In this document: piece by piece, positions 46,443 through 55,156 of the stretch | Position numbering within the stretch: the stretch's first letter is position 1 | How the letters are laid out: each line of letters starts with the position of its first letter | DNA from: Pseudonocardia phyllosphaerae | GTDB lineage: Bacteria > Actinomycetota > Actinomycetes > Mycobacteriales > Pseudonocardiaceae | DNA: 64,000 nt | Assembly: GCF_046546475.1 (NCBI RefSeq) | Contig: NZ_JBKGXS010000013.1 | Coordinates: forward strand, 26,733 to 90,732 | Direction: 5' to 3' | The notes under the pieces: generated by a model | Database searches by the model: none | Told to the model about the DNA's origin: nothing | The model's input: only the letters and a program-made list of their open reading frames with translations | Made by a program: the position numbers and the translations under genes

Positions 46443-47482
46443 CCCCGCGCGTGCACCTGGCCGTGTTCCCGATGAGCCCGTTGCAGATCCAACGCGACTG
46501 GACCCGCTCACCCGGCTTCGCCCGCCGCGTGCTGGATCCGGAGTTCCTGGCGCAGATCGCGGCGATCGCGGAGAGCGGCGTCGTCGACCAACTGTTCATC
46601 CCGGACAAGAACACGGTCAACGGCACCTCCGACGAGGACCTCACGACGCTCGGCAACGCCTGGTTCGAGCCGGTGACTCTGATGAGCTACCTGGCGGCAC
46701 GGACGCGGCACATCGGCCTGGTGGCGACGGCGTCGACCCGCTGGTTCGAGCCGTTCCAGGTGGCCCGGATGTTCGCGAGCCTGGACCACCTGTCCGGCGG
46801 CCGCGGCGGGTGGAACGCCGTGTCGTCGCACCCCGGTCTGGAAGACCACAACTACGGCCACCTTCCCGCGGTCGAGGGCGACGCGAGCAGCCGCCGGCAC
46901 CGGGAGTTCGTCGAGGTCGTGCTCCGGCTGTGGGACTCCTGGGACGCCGACGCGATCGTCGCGGACGTCGCCGAACCGCGCTGGGCCCGCCCGGGCTCGG
47001 TCCGCCGGATCGGCCATCACGGCGAGTTCTTCCAGGTCGAGGGCCCGCTCAACGTGGCTCGCTCGCCACAGGGGCGCCCGGTCGTGGTCCAGGCCGGGGA
47101 GTCGGAGCGGTTCCGCGAACGCGCCGCCGCGACCGCCGACGTCGTGTTCACCCGCTTCCTCGGCGTCGAGCAGGGTGCCGCCTTCACCACCGATCTGCGG
47201 GAGCGGACCGAGCGGGCGGGGCGAGGGCCGGACAGCGTCCGGGTGCTGCCCAGCGCCGTCGTGACGCTCGGCCGGGGCGATTCCGGCGACCCGGTGATGG
47301 CCACACACTGGCACTTCCGCGGCTCCGCGGTCGGGTTCACCGTCCTGCCCACGCTGCTGCCCGACGACTTGACCGAGTTCGTCGGGGCCGTCGTCCCGGA
47401 GCTGCAGCGGGCCGGCGCGGTACCGCCCGGCTACTCAGGGACGACGCTGCGGGAGAACCTGGCGCTGCCCCCGGTTGGATGA
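46439..47482 (+). CDS. LLM-class flavin monooxygenase (NtaA/DszA-like), shortened
   Basis: 347 residues, ATG overlapping the previous stop. The NtaA/SnaA/DszA group is indicated by PGFARRVLDPEFLAQIAAIAE, NAWFEPVTLMSYLAARTRHIGLVATAST, GGRGGWNAVSSHPG and YSGTTLRENL. The family is normally about 430-450 residues. The missing part lies between ILPSAVVTLGRGDSGDP-like sequence and HWHFRGSAVGFTVLPTLLP, suggesting an internal loss of about 80-100 residues. It would use FMNH2 from a separate reductase; it might oxidise a siderophore or chelate. Confidence 0.85.
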   Translation: MTPRVHLAVFPMSPLQIQRDWTRSPGFARRVLDPEFLAQIAAIAESGVVDQLFIPDKNTVNGTSDEDLTTLGNAWFEPVTLMSYLAARTRHIGLVATASTRWFEPFQVARMFASLDHLSGGRGGWNAVSSHPGLEDHNYGHLPAVEGDASSRRHREFVEVVLRLWDSWDADAIVADVAEPRWARPGSVRRIGHHGEFFQVEGPLNVARSPQGRPVVVQAGESERFRERAAATADVVFTRFLGVEQGAAFTTDLRERTERAGRGPDSVRVLPSAVVTLGRGDSGDPVMATHWHFRGSAVGFTVLPTLLPDDLTEFVGAVVPELQRAGAVPPGYSGTTLRENLALPPVG

Positions 47483-47572
47483 TCCTCGGTGCGCGGGCGT
47501 GTCGCTAACGCTGTCCGCTTCGGGCCCGAAACACTCTTCAAGGCTCGTACGTCCGTTCTCGAGGAGCTCCCC

Positions 47573-48334
47573 GTGCCCGACATCGATCGGCTCAAAGGCA
47601 CTATCCGCTCGTTGCTCGCCCTCGCCTTCCGCGTGGCGATCCTCCCGATCCGCGTGGTGGTCCTGCGGCTCCAGGAGACCCGTCCGGAACTGCGGGAACG
47701 CACCGCGACGTGGTCCTGGCTGTGGCAGCCGGGCTGGAGCCGGTCGGTGTACGAGTCGCACTACCGCGGCGGCGCGGACCCGGACGGCTACGCGGTCCGC
47801 GACTACGAGCAGGGCAAGTTCCGCGACCAGCTGGCCGCGCTCGGCGAGCGCCGCTTCGCCCGCGGCCTCGAGGTCGGCTGCGCCGAGGGCGTGTTCACCG
47901 AGAAGCTCGCCGGTATCTGCGACGAGCTCGTCGCCGTCGACATCTCCGACGTCGCCGCCGCGCGGGCCCGGGAGCGCTGCACCGGCCACGACGGCGTCCG
48001 CGTCGAGCGGATGAACCTGCCTTTCGTGATGCCCGACGGCACGTTCGACCTGATCGTCTGCTCCGACGTGCTCTACCTGTGGGAGGGCACGACGCTGCGT
48101 TTCGGGGTGTCGGCAATGCGCCGGATGCTGCGTCCCGGCGGGGTCCTGCTGCTGCAGCACTACCTGGGCGAGTTCGGGCAGGCGCTCAACGGCGACCAGG
48201 TGCACGAGCGCGTGCTGGCTTCGCTGCACGAGGAGCCGGAACTGCGTGTGCTGCACCGGGAGCGCCACCCCGATGTGGGCCCGGACGGCGCCGGTGCGGG
48301 GTACCGGATCGAGGTCCTGGAACGGGTCGCCTGA
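47573..48334 (+). CDS. SAM-dependent methyltransferase (NodS-like)
   Basis: 253 residues from a GTG at 47573, six bases after GAGGAG; an earlier in-frame GTG at 47489 has no ribosome binding site. The class I methyltransferase fold is seen in GLEVGCAEGVFTEKLAG (SAM loop), ELVAVDISDVAAARARERC, LPFVMPDGTFDLIVCSDVLYLWEG and MLRPGGVLLLQHY. NodS-like enzymes methylate amino groups on sugar chains. It sits 90 bases after the monooxygenase and before the second sugar transferase, so it likely modifies the exopolysaccharide, but other substrates are possible. Confidence 0.85.
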   Translation: MPDIDRLKGTIRSLLALAFRVAILPIRVVVLRLQETRPELRERTATWSWLWQPGWSRSVYESHYRGGADPDGYAVRDYEQGKFRDQLAALGERRFARGLEVGCAEGVFTEKLAGICDELVAVDISDVAAARARERCTGHDGVRVERMNLPFVMPDGTFDLIVCSDVLYLWEGTTLRFGVSAMRRMLRPGGVLLLQHYLGEFGQALNGDQVHERVLASLHEEPELRVLHRERHPDVGPDGAGAGYRIEVLERVA

Positions 48335-48454
48335 CCCGGCTCATCAATGATGATGATCCGCACGGGGTGTCGCTAATAGACCGTCCTGAGCAGGCGAATC
48401 CAGGGGCAGAACGGCATTCGGAGTCACCCCACCGACGCCCCCTGGAGAGCCCCG

Positions 48455-49192
48455 ATGAGCATCAGCACGACGACCGCCCCCACCGCCCTCGACCCGGTCG
48501 TCGAGGCCGAGCAGGCCACCTCGGCCGCGTCCGCCGCGGCGACCGAGGCCGAGATCGTCGTCGCCGGTGCCGCACTCGGGACGGCCCCGGCCCGCGTCGC
48601 CGGCCGCGGCTACGCGGTGCTCAACGCGGTGCTCGCGCTGGCGCTGATCCTGGTGCTGGCGCCGGTCATGCTGGTCGTCGCGGTCGCGGTGAAGCTCGAC
48701 GGCGGCCCGGTCCTGTTCCGCCAGAAGCGCGTCGGCCGCGACGGCGCCGAGTTCGGGATGCTGAAGTTCCGCTCGATGGTCGTCGACGCCGAGGCCCGCC
48801 TGGCCGCGCTGGCCGCGCACAACGAGGGCTCGGGCCCGCTGTTCAAGATGGCCTCGGACCCGCGGATCACCCGCGTCGGCGGCGTCCTCCGCAAGTTCTC
48901 GCTCGACGAGCTGCCGCAGCTGTTCAACGTCGTCGGCGGCTCGATGGCGCTGGTCGGCCCGCGCCCGGCGCTGCGCCGCGAGGTCGACCAGTACTGCCCG
49001 CTCGCCGCCCGCCGGCTCGCGGTCAAGCCCGGCCTGACCGGTCTGTGGCAGGTCTCCGGCCGCAGCGACCTGTCCTGGGTCGAGTCGATCCGCCTCGACG
49101 CCGAGTACGTCGAGCGCTGGTCCCCGGCGCTGGACCTGGCGATCCTGTTCCGCACCGTCGGTGCGGTCCTCCGCGGCGGTGGCGCCTACTGA
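48455..49192 (+). CDS. Polyprenyl-phosphate hexose-1-phosphate transferase, short form
   Basis: 245 residues. It holds one membrane helix (AVLNAVLALALILVLAPVMLVVAVAV) and the catalytic domain alone: KLDGGPVLFRQKRVG, MLKFRSMVVDAEARL, LRKFSLDELPQLFNVVGG and TGLWQVSGRSDLSW. It is a paralogue of the long form at 42123, sharing the same last residues (GGGAY). The short form is the type found in many EPS loci. A GGAGAG precedes the ATG. Two initiating enzymes in one locus suggest two different first sugars or two polymers. Confidence 0.92.
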   Translation: MSISTTTAPTALDPVVEAEQATSAASAAATEAEIVVAGAALGTAPARVAGRGYAVLNAVLALALILVLAPVMLVVAVAVKLDGGPVLFRQKRVGRDGAEFGMLKFRSMVVDAEARLAALAAHNEGSGPLFKMASDPRITRVGGVLRKFSLDELPQLFNVVGGSMALVGPRPALRREVDQYCPLAARRLAVKPGLTGLWQVSGRSDLSWVESIRLDAEYVERWSPALDLAILFRTVGAVLRGGGAY

Positions 49193-49213
49193 CCGGCTCC
49201 GCTCCGCCGTTCC

Positions 49214-49260
49214 GACCGGCCCGTGCCGGTGGCTTCCCCCGCCACCGGTACGGGCCGGTC
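49214..49260. terminator. Long bidirectional hairpin at end of polysaccharide cluster
   Basis: Twenty-base arms at 49214-49233 and 49241-49260, complementary except for one G-T pair, with a seven-base loop. It separates the converging sugar transferase gene and the membrane protein gene on the minus strand, and is the strongest stem in the window. Confidence 0.85.
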
Positions 49261-49265
49261 TCGTG

Positions 49266-50423
49266 TCAGAGGGTCGGGGGCAGGGTGGGCTCGACGACCT
49301 TCATCGACGAGTAGAGGCGGTCGCAGATGCCGGTCGATCCGCGGGCACCGTGGGCGGTCACGGACAGGACCTCCGCGCTGTCGGGAGCGATCTGCGAATC
49401 CTTCTTCACCAGGAGCCGACCCACACAGAGCGAGCCGCCGTCGCCGTAGTGGTCATCGACCATTCTCAGCGGACGCCGGCCCACGGTGACCAGCTCCGAC
49501 GGATCGTCGAAGGCGATCGCCGGGACCACCTGCCACTTGAGCGTCATCTCCGGCCGGCCTCCCGACAGGTCGCCGAGAGTGCATTTCCCCGCTGTCATGT
49601 CGCGCTCGACCGTGCCGACGTCGAGCCCGGGAAGGGCCCGGGCGAGCGCCGCTCTGGAGGCGGCCGGGAAGCACGGGTCGATCGAAGCCACCCGGAGCCG
49701 GCTCAGCCGCGTGCTGTCGTAGGGCAGCCCGTTGCGCGCGAGCTGCTGCACCGCGCCGACGACGACGGTGTCGGCGAGACGGCACGGATCGGGCTGTGTG
49801 GTGGAGCGGTGACCGGTCACCTGCGCTGCGGTCCGGTCGGAGATCCGGACCTCGTCCACGCAGAAGTCGCCGATCCCCTCGTGCTGCTGCACCTGGACCC
49901 CACCGAGGGAGACAGGAGCACCACGAACCGGGTACTGCGTGTCGGAGCTCGTCGCGTCCTGGAAGGCGATCTCGACGTGGCCCAGATCCTTCGTGTCCGG
50001 AGTCCACGCGGTGCAGCCGCTCATCGAAGGCCCGGGGTCGACGTAGGTGTTCGTGCCCAACCGGTCGACCGTGTCGGGATCGAGCAGCCGGCAGGGATCG
50101 AGGTTCCGCGGGTCGCCGGTCTCCACCAGCTCCGGCACGTGGGCCGGCACTCCGTTCAGCCCGGGCGGAGCGGGGGTCAGAGGCTGCTCGGGAGCCGCCT
50201 CCGCGGTGACAGCAGGCTCCGCGGTGGCAGCCGGCTCCGGTCCGGGGCGCACCGCGACGCCCACCCCGACACCGGCGACGAGCAGTGCCGCCGCACCGAC
50301 GGCCACCAGCACCCACACACCCCGCCGCGACCCGGACGAGGCGGCGGGTGCTGCCTTCGCGACGGTCGCACCGTTGTGCTCGCCTCCCTGCTGCCGAGTC
50401 TCGGCGCCGGTCTCACCGTTCAT
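49266..50423 (-). CDS. Membrane-anchored protein with eight-cysteine sensor domain, kinase-less paralogue
   Basis: 385 residues from the ATG at 50423 with GGGAG upstream. One membrane helix at about 36-57, then an extracytoplasmic part of 310 residues. This part aligns by eye with the outer domains of the kinases at 51182 and 53137: LDPCRLLD, SGCTAW, LGGVQV, DPCRLAD, LARNGLPYDSTRLSRLRVASIDPC and CVGRLLVK are shared, with all eight cysteines in the same order. The LDPC-x-LLD opening recalls DUF3558-type lipoproteins. It lacks the kinase domain entirely, so it may act as a decoy, co-receptor or ligand competitor (inference). Confidence 0.85.
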   Translation of the reverse strand: MNGETGAETRQQGGEHNGATVAKAAPAASSGSRRGVWVLVAVGAAALLVAGVGVGVAVRPGPEPAATAEPAVTAEAAPEQPLTPAPPGLNGVPAHVPELVETGDPRNLDPCRLLDPDTVDRLGTNTYVDPGPSMSGCTAWTPDTKDLGHVEIAFQDATSSDTQYPVRGAPVSLGGVQVQQHEGIGDFCVDEVRISDRTAAQVTGHRSTTQPDPCRLADTVVVGAVQQLARNGLPYDSTRLSRLRVASIDPCFPAASRAALARALPGLDVGTVERDMTAGKCTLGDLSGGRPEMTLKWQVVPAIAFDDPSELVTVGRRPLRMVDDHYGDGGSLCVGRLLVKKDSQIAPDSAEVLSVTAHGARGSTGICDRLYSSMKVVEPTLPPTL

Positions 50424-50499
50424 CTCCACTCCCTGGCTCGAGGGCACCTGCAGATCGGGATACTGGGGACGCTGGCTCGGGAGGGCTCCCGGTCGACGC

Positions 50500-51102
50500 T
50501 CACCACGGCACCGTCGAGGGCGGGACCGGCTTCGCCGTCGCGTTGCCGTTCTCCGTCTCCAGAGTCAGCGTGATCTCCGTCGACGACGTGGCCGTGGACG
50601 TGAACCGGGCGCTCCGGTCGAGCTCGCGCGCATCGGTGACGGTGTCGAACATGTCCTTGCGCCCGCCCCAGGACGAGCCGGAGACCGTGTAGACGCTCAG
50701 CGTCCCGTCCCGGACCCCGTCGATCTTCGTCGTCGAGCGTGCCCGGACGTAGAGCACCACGACGGCCTTGCCGCCGCTCGCGAGCGTGACGACGGTGTCC
50801 CTGGGCCCACGGTTCACGACCACGAACCGGCCCGAGCCTCCGGGCTTCGGGGCCAGCAACACGGTGCCGTTCTTCGGCCGGCTCGCGGGCGGCCGTGACG
50901 GCGTGGCCGGCGGGATCGACACCGCCGACTCGAGGACCGTCCTCGGAGCCGCGTGCGACGGCGGCGCAGCAGGTGCGGCGGGTGGAGCGGGCAGGGCGCC
51001 GGTCACGCGCGCGCCGCAGCCCGCGGAGACGGCGATGCAGCCGAATGCCATAACGGCGGAGAGACGACGGCGGTTGAGGAGAGGGGGCGGGTGGGTGCTC
51101 AT
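50500..51102 (-). CDS. Putative lipoprotein of unknown function
   Basis: 200 residues. A basic start (LLNRRR) and hydrophobic stretch end in the lipobox VSAGC, then a proline/alanine-rich linker and a beta-rich domain (GRFVVVNRGPRDTVVTLASGGKAVVVLYVRA, TLSVYTVSGSSWGG, ITLTLET). I do not recognise the domain. It is probably anchored to the outer face of the membrane. It lies between the kinase-less paralogue and the two kinases on the same strand, so it could be part of the same signalling set. Confidence 0.75.
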   Translation of the reverse strand: MSTHPPPLLNRRRLSAVMAFGCIAVSAGCGARVTGALPAPPAAPAAPPSHAAPRTVLESAVSIPPATPSRPPASRPKNGTVLLAPKPGGSGRFVVVNRGPRDTVVTLASGGKAVVVLYVRARSTTKIDGVRDGTLSVYTVSGSSWGGRKDMFDTVTDARELDRSARFTSTATSSTEITLTLETENGNATAKPVPPSTVPW

Positions 51103-51181
51103 CGCTGTGGCTCCGTCACGGGTCCGGTTTCCGGGAACGGCACCACCCTCTCCGCGGGCGGCGAGGACCCCTCCTCGTCCG

Positions 51182-53137
51182 CTACGTGACCTGCGGCAGG
51201 GACGCCTCCACCGTCGTCGCCACCGAGACCACCTGATTGCAGATGTCGGTCTCGAACGACGGTCCGTCGAGGCTCACCAGCAGGTATTCCGACGTGTCCG
51301 GCGCCAGCGCCGAACGCGGCTTCATCTGCAGGTAGCCGACGCAGTGCGACGCCGCCGATCCCGCCGGCTCGGGGGTGAAGACCTCGAGCTTCCGGCCGCG
51401 GAGGGAGACGACCCGGGAGCCCTCGTCGATCCGCCCCGTGGCGAGGAGCTGCCACTGGAACTGGACGTCGTAGGAGCCTCCGGCGGCCGATCCCGTGCCG
51501 ATCGAGCACAGACCTGCTTCCGGCACGGAGGTTCGTTCCGCGGCGTTCAACGTATCCGGGTAAGGGAACGGCTTCTCCAGTGCCGCGTCCGGAACCGCAG
51601 GCAGACACGGGTCGAGGCGGGCCACGCCGACGGCGTCCAGGCGCTTCCGGTCGTACTGCAGGCCGTCCCGCGCCAGACGGCGCGCGGCACCGGCCGTCAC
51701 GACGTCGGCGAGCCGGCAGGACGCCGTCTGCCCCTCGGCGCTGTGGGCGGTCACGTGGACCGGTGTCCGGTCGGCGAGCGTGGTGACGGTGTCGCAGCCT
51801 CCTCCGCCGTACTTGTACTGACGGATCTCGGCACCGCCCAGGTTCACCGGTGCGGCCCGCAGCTCGGTCGGGTCGTCGTCGCCCCAGGGGTCGTAGAACG
51901 AGATCTCCGCCGCGGCGCCGGCCTTCTGCGGGGTGCCGAGGTAGGCGCTGCACCCGGTCAGCACCCGGCCCGGCGCCACCGTGGCCGGTCCGATCTCCGA
52001 GATCGCATCGAGGTCGAGCAGCCCGCAGGGGTCGAGCGTCCGCGGGTCACCGGTCAGCCTGATGGCGGGAATGCTGTCCGGGAGGTCGTCGAGGCCCTGG
52101 CCCGCGTGCTCGCCGGCCGTCGACCGGTCGACGACGAGCAGCACCGCGGCGGCGATGACCGCTGCCGCCGTCACCAGTCCGGCGAGCACCCGCCCCCGGC
52201 GTCGGCGTGGTGTCCGGCGGGATGGTGTCCGGCGGGGCGGGCTCTCGTCGGGCTCGGCGGGCTCGGTCGCCGGCCGCAGCACCTCGCGGGTGGCCGGGCC
52301 GAGCTCGCCCTTCATCTCGTAGAGGCGCTCCGCGACGTCGGTCGCCGACGGCCGGCTCCGCGCCGGCGACAGCAGGCAGTCCGCGAGCAGGCTGCTCAAC
52401 GGACCGGCATGCCGCGGCTCCGGGATCTCGCCGGCCCGCACCCGGTCGAGCAGCCCCTCGGGCTCGTGGTCACCGAAAGGCGGCTGCCCCTCGACGGCCT
52501 CGTACAGCACCGCGGCCAGCGAGAACACGTCGGACGCCGGCGTCGCCGACGCTCCCCGCCCCTCCTCCGGGCTCTTGTACGCCGGTGTGCCGACCATCGC
52601 CCCGACCGTGGTGCGACGCGGGTCGGCGAACTGGCGTGCGACGCCGAAGTCGGCGAGCTTCGCGGACTCCCCCGACCGCGCGACGAGCACGTTCGACGGC
52701 GACAGGTCGCGGTGCACGATGTCGCGGTCGTGCGCGGCCTCCAGTGCCGTCGCGATCTGCGTCCCGATCCAGGCGACCTCACCGGGGTCGAGCCGTCCGC
52801 GGGCCGCGATCAGGTCGCGCAGGCTCATCGAGTCGAAGTACTCCTCGACCAGCCACAGGCTCCCGCGTTCCTCGAACATGTCCTGCACCGCGATGACCTG
52901 GGGGACGTCGCTGAGCAGCAGCGCGATGCGGCCCTCACCCATGGTCCGGTCGGCCCGCAGCACCGAGGTCATGTCGGCACCGTCGATCCGGGACTGCTTC
53001 AACGCGACGATCTCGGGGGCGTCCGGTGTGGACGACGTCCGCCGTGCCCGCCAGACCGTCGCGTGACTGCCCTGCCCGACGACGCCGAGCAGCGCGAAAC
53101 CGTTGACCGTCCTACCCGGACGGAGTGCGCGGGCCAT
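51182..53137 (-). CDS. Receptor Ser/Thr protein kinase with eight-cysteine extracytoplasmic domain (second of tandem pair)
   Basis: 651 residues. Kinase domain about 12-275: P-loop GQGSHATV at 21-28, Lys47, HRD at 142-144, DFG at 163-165, GTPAYKSPEE activation segment. A proline/arginine-rich juxtamembrane part leads to a helix at about 317-336. The outer domain (338-651) has eight cysteines in the order seen in its two paralogues and the landmarks LDPCGLLD, GCSAY, NLGGAEIRQY, CRLAD, LARDGLQYD and LDPC. The ATG overlaps the stop of the kinase gene upstream (TGATG), so the two are co-translated. Ligand unknown. Confidence 0.92.
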   Translation of the reverse strand: MARALRPGRTVNGFALLGVVGQGSHATVWRARRTSSTPDAPEIVALKQSRIDGADMTSVLRADRTMGEGRIALLLSDVPQVIAVQDMFEERGSLWLVEEYFDSMSLRDLIAARGRLDPGEVAWIGTQIATALEAAHDRDIVHRDLSPSNVLVARSGESAKLADFGVARQFADPRRTTVGAMVGTPAYKSPEEGRGASATPASDVFSLAAVLYEAVEGQPPFGDHEPEGLLDRVRAGEIPEPRHAGPLSSLLADCLLSPARSRPSATDVAERLYEMKGELGPATREVLRPATEPAEPDESPPRRTPSRRTPRRRRGRVLAGLVTAAAVIAAAVLLVVDRSTAGEHAGQGLDDLPDSIPAIRLTGDPRTLDPCGLLDLDAISEIGPATVAPGRVLTGCSAYLGTPQKAGAAAEISFYDPWGDDDPTELRAAPVNLGGAEIRQYKYGGGGCDTVTTLADRTPVHVTAHSAEGQTASCRLADVVTAGAARRLARDGLQYDRKRLDAVGVARLDPCLPAVPDAALEKPFPYPDTLNAAERTSVPEAGLCSIGTGSAAGGSYDVQFQWQLLATGRIDEGSRVVSLRGRKLEVFTPEPAGSAASHCVGYLQMKPRSALAPDTSEYLLVSLDGPSFETDICNQVVSVATTVEASLPQVT

Positions 53138-55110
53138 CAGAGCTTCGCCGGCAGCGTCTTGTCGAGCACCTTCGCCGCGGCGATGAGCCGGTCACAGGTG
53201 CCGGTCGATCCGGGTTTCCCGGAGGCGAGCATGGAGAGGTACTCCGCTGCTCCGGGAGCCGCGTTCGAGTCGGTCTTCAGCAGCAGGTACCCGGTGCACG
53301 ACGGCTCGTCGAAGTCCGCCGTCTCCGGCAGCACCTCGAGCGTGTGCCGGCCCACCGGGACCACCCGGCTGCCACTGGTCTTGTCCGAGGACGGCCACAC
53401 CTCCCACCGCAGGTCGAGCCCCGGCAGGCCGGTGTCGGAGTCGGCGATCCGGCAGCTCATGTCCGTCTGGTCGTGGGTCGCCTTGTTCCCGCCGAGTCCG
53501 GGGAAGGCTGCGTCGAGCTGAGCCGCCGGGACCGAGGAGAAGCAGGGGTCGAGCGTGGCGACCCGGATCCGGCTGAGCCGCTTCGCGTCGTAGGAGAGCC
53601 CGCTGCGGGCGAGCTCCCGGACGGCGCCGTCCGCAGCGACGTCCGCGACGCGACACGTGTCGATCTCGCTCGCGGTGTTGGTCGCGAGGACCCAGATCGG
53701 GGTGGTGTCCGAGAGCTGGATCCGGACGTGGCAGTACTGCCCCCGTGGCGCGTACCGCTTCACCTCGACGCCGCCCAGGTTCAGGGGCTCCCCACGGACC
53801 GTCAGGGCGCTGTCGTTGGGCAGCTTGGCGTCGGCGAAGGAGATCTGCACCGACGTCCGGTAGTCGGTGAACGTCCCCAGGTAGGCACTGCAGCCGCTCA
53901 GCGGCTGCCCCGGCCCCACGACCGTGGGCCCGAACTGCCCGATCGCCCGCAGGTCCAGCAGCCGGCACGGGTCGAGGGCCTTCCGGTCGCCGGTCACCGC
54001 GATCGTCGGCACGCTCGCCGGCAGCCCCTCCGGCCCCGGGTCCGGAGCGGGGGTGGCAGCGACCTGCGCCGTGGGAGCCGGCGCGGACGCCGGCCAGGTC
54101 ACCCCGACCGCGATCCCCGCGACGAGCAGCAGCACCGCGGCCACCGCACCGAGCGCCCAGCGACGCCTCGCGCGTGCGGGCGGCGCGACCGGGCCGGGTT
54201 CCGTGGTGGCCGCGGCGCCCTCGGTGCGGCGCAGGACCCGCCGCGTCACCTCGCTCGGCCCGCCGTGGAGCTCGTGGAGCCGCTCGGCCATGTCGGTGGC
54301 GCTGGGCCGGGTGTTCGCCGTGGCCTGCAGGCCGTCCTCCAGGATCTCGCGCAGCGGCCCGGCGTGCGTGGCGGGCGGGATCCGTCCGGCCCGGATGCGG
54401 TCGAGCAGGTTCTCCGGCTCGTGCTCGCCGAACGGGGTCCGCCCCTCGACCGCGTGGTAGAGCACCGCGGCCAGGGAGAACACGTCGGACGCGGGACCGG
54501 ACCGGCCGCCGCGGGCCTCGTCCGGGCTCTTGTAGGCGGGCGTCCCGACCATCGCGCCGAACGCGGTCCGGTGCGGGTCGCCGAACTGGCGTGCCACCCC
54601 GAAGTCGGCCAGCTTGGCCGTCTCGCCGTCCCGGCCGACCAGGATGTTGGCGGCCGAGATGTCGCGGTGCACGATCCCTCGGTCGTGCGCCGCCTCCAGT
54701 GCCGTCGCGATCTGCGCGCCGATCCACGCGACCTCCTCGGGCTCCAGCCGCCCCCGGACGTCGATCAGCTGCTGCAGGCTCATCGCGTCGAAGAACTCCT
54801 CGACCAGCCACACGCAGCCGCGCTGCTCGAACACGTCGCGTACCGCGATGACCTGCGGGACCCCGGCGAGGCGCTGGGCGATCCGGCCCTCGTCGAGCGC
54901 ACGGTCCGAACGCAGGGTGGCCCGCAGGTCGGACCGGTCGAGCTCGGTCTGTTTGAGCGCGACGATCGACGGTTCGCGCAGCCGTTCCCGGGTGCGCCGG
55001 GCCTTCCAGACGGTTCCGAAACTGCCGCTGCCGACGACGTCGAGCAGCTCGTACTCCTTGACGACCGCTCCCGGGCGTACTGCTCCGAGACGACGCCACA
55101 CACCCGCCAT
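53137..55110 (-). CDS. Receptor Ser/Thr protein kinase with eight-cysteine extracytoplasmic domain (first of tandem pair)
   Basis: 657 residues. Kinase domain about 20-285: P-loop GSGSFGTV at 27-34, Lys53, HRD at 148-150, DFG at 169-171 and GTPAYKSPDE. One membrane helix at about 319-338. The outer domain has eight cysteines (LDPC, SGC, YCH, DTC, DPC, MSC, SCTGY, TCD) and the same order of landmarks as the next kinase and the kinase-less protein. The two kinases clearly arose by duplication; kinase and outer domains both remain similar. It follows the FHA gene by 46 bases and would phosphorylate targets such as that FHA protein. Confidence 0.92.
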   Translation of the reverse strand: MAGVWRRLGAVRPGAVVKEYELLDVVGSGSFGTVWKARRTRERLREPSIVALKQTELDRSDLRATLRSDRALDEGRIAQRLAGVPQVIAVRDVFEQRGCVWLVEEFFDAMSLQQLIDVRGRLEPEEVAWIGAQIATALEAAHDRGIVHRDISAANILVGRDGETAKLADFGVARQFGDPHRTAFGAMVGTPAYKSPDEARGGRSGPASDVFSLAAVLYHAVEGRTPFGEHEPENLLDRIRAGRIPPATHAGPLREILEDGLQATANTRPSATDMAERLHELHGGPSEVTRRVLRRTEGAAATTEPGPVAPPARARRRWALGAVAAVLLLVAGIAVGVTWPASAPAPTAQVAATPAPDPGPEGLPASVPTIAVTGDRKALDPCRLLDLRAIGQFGPTVVGPGQPLSGCSAYLGTFTDYRTSVQISFADAKLPNDSALTVRGEPLNLGGVEVKRYAPRGQYCHVRIQLSDTTPIWVLATNTASEIDTCRVADVAADGAVRELARSGLSYDAKRLSRIRVATLDPCFSSVPAAQLDAAFPGLGGNKATHDQTDMSCRIADSDTGLPGLDLRWEVWPSSDKTSGSRVVPVGRHTLEVLPETADFDEPSCTGYLLLKTDSNAAPGAAEYLSMLASGKPGSTGTCDRLIAAAKVLDKTLPAKL

Positions 55111-55156
55111 GCCCGGAAGCTAGCGACGCCTCCCCGGGAGGGGTCCCGAGCCGCGA

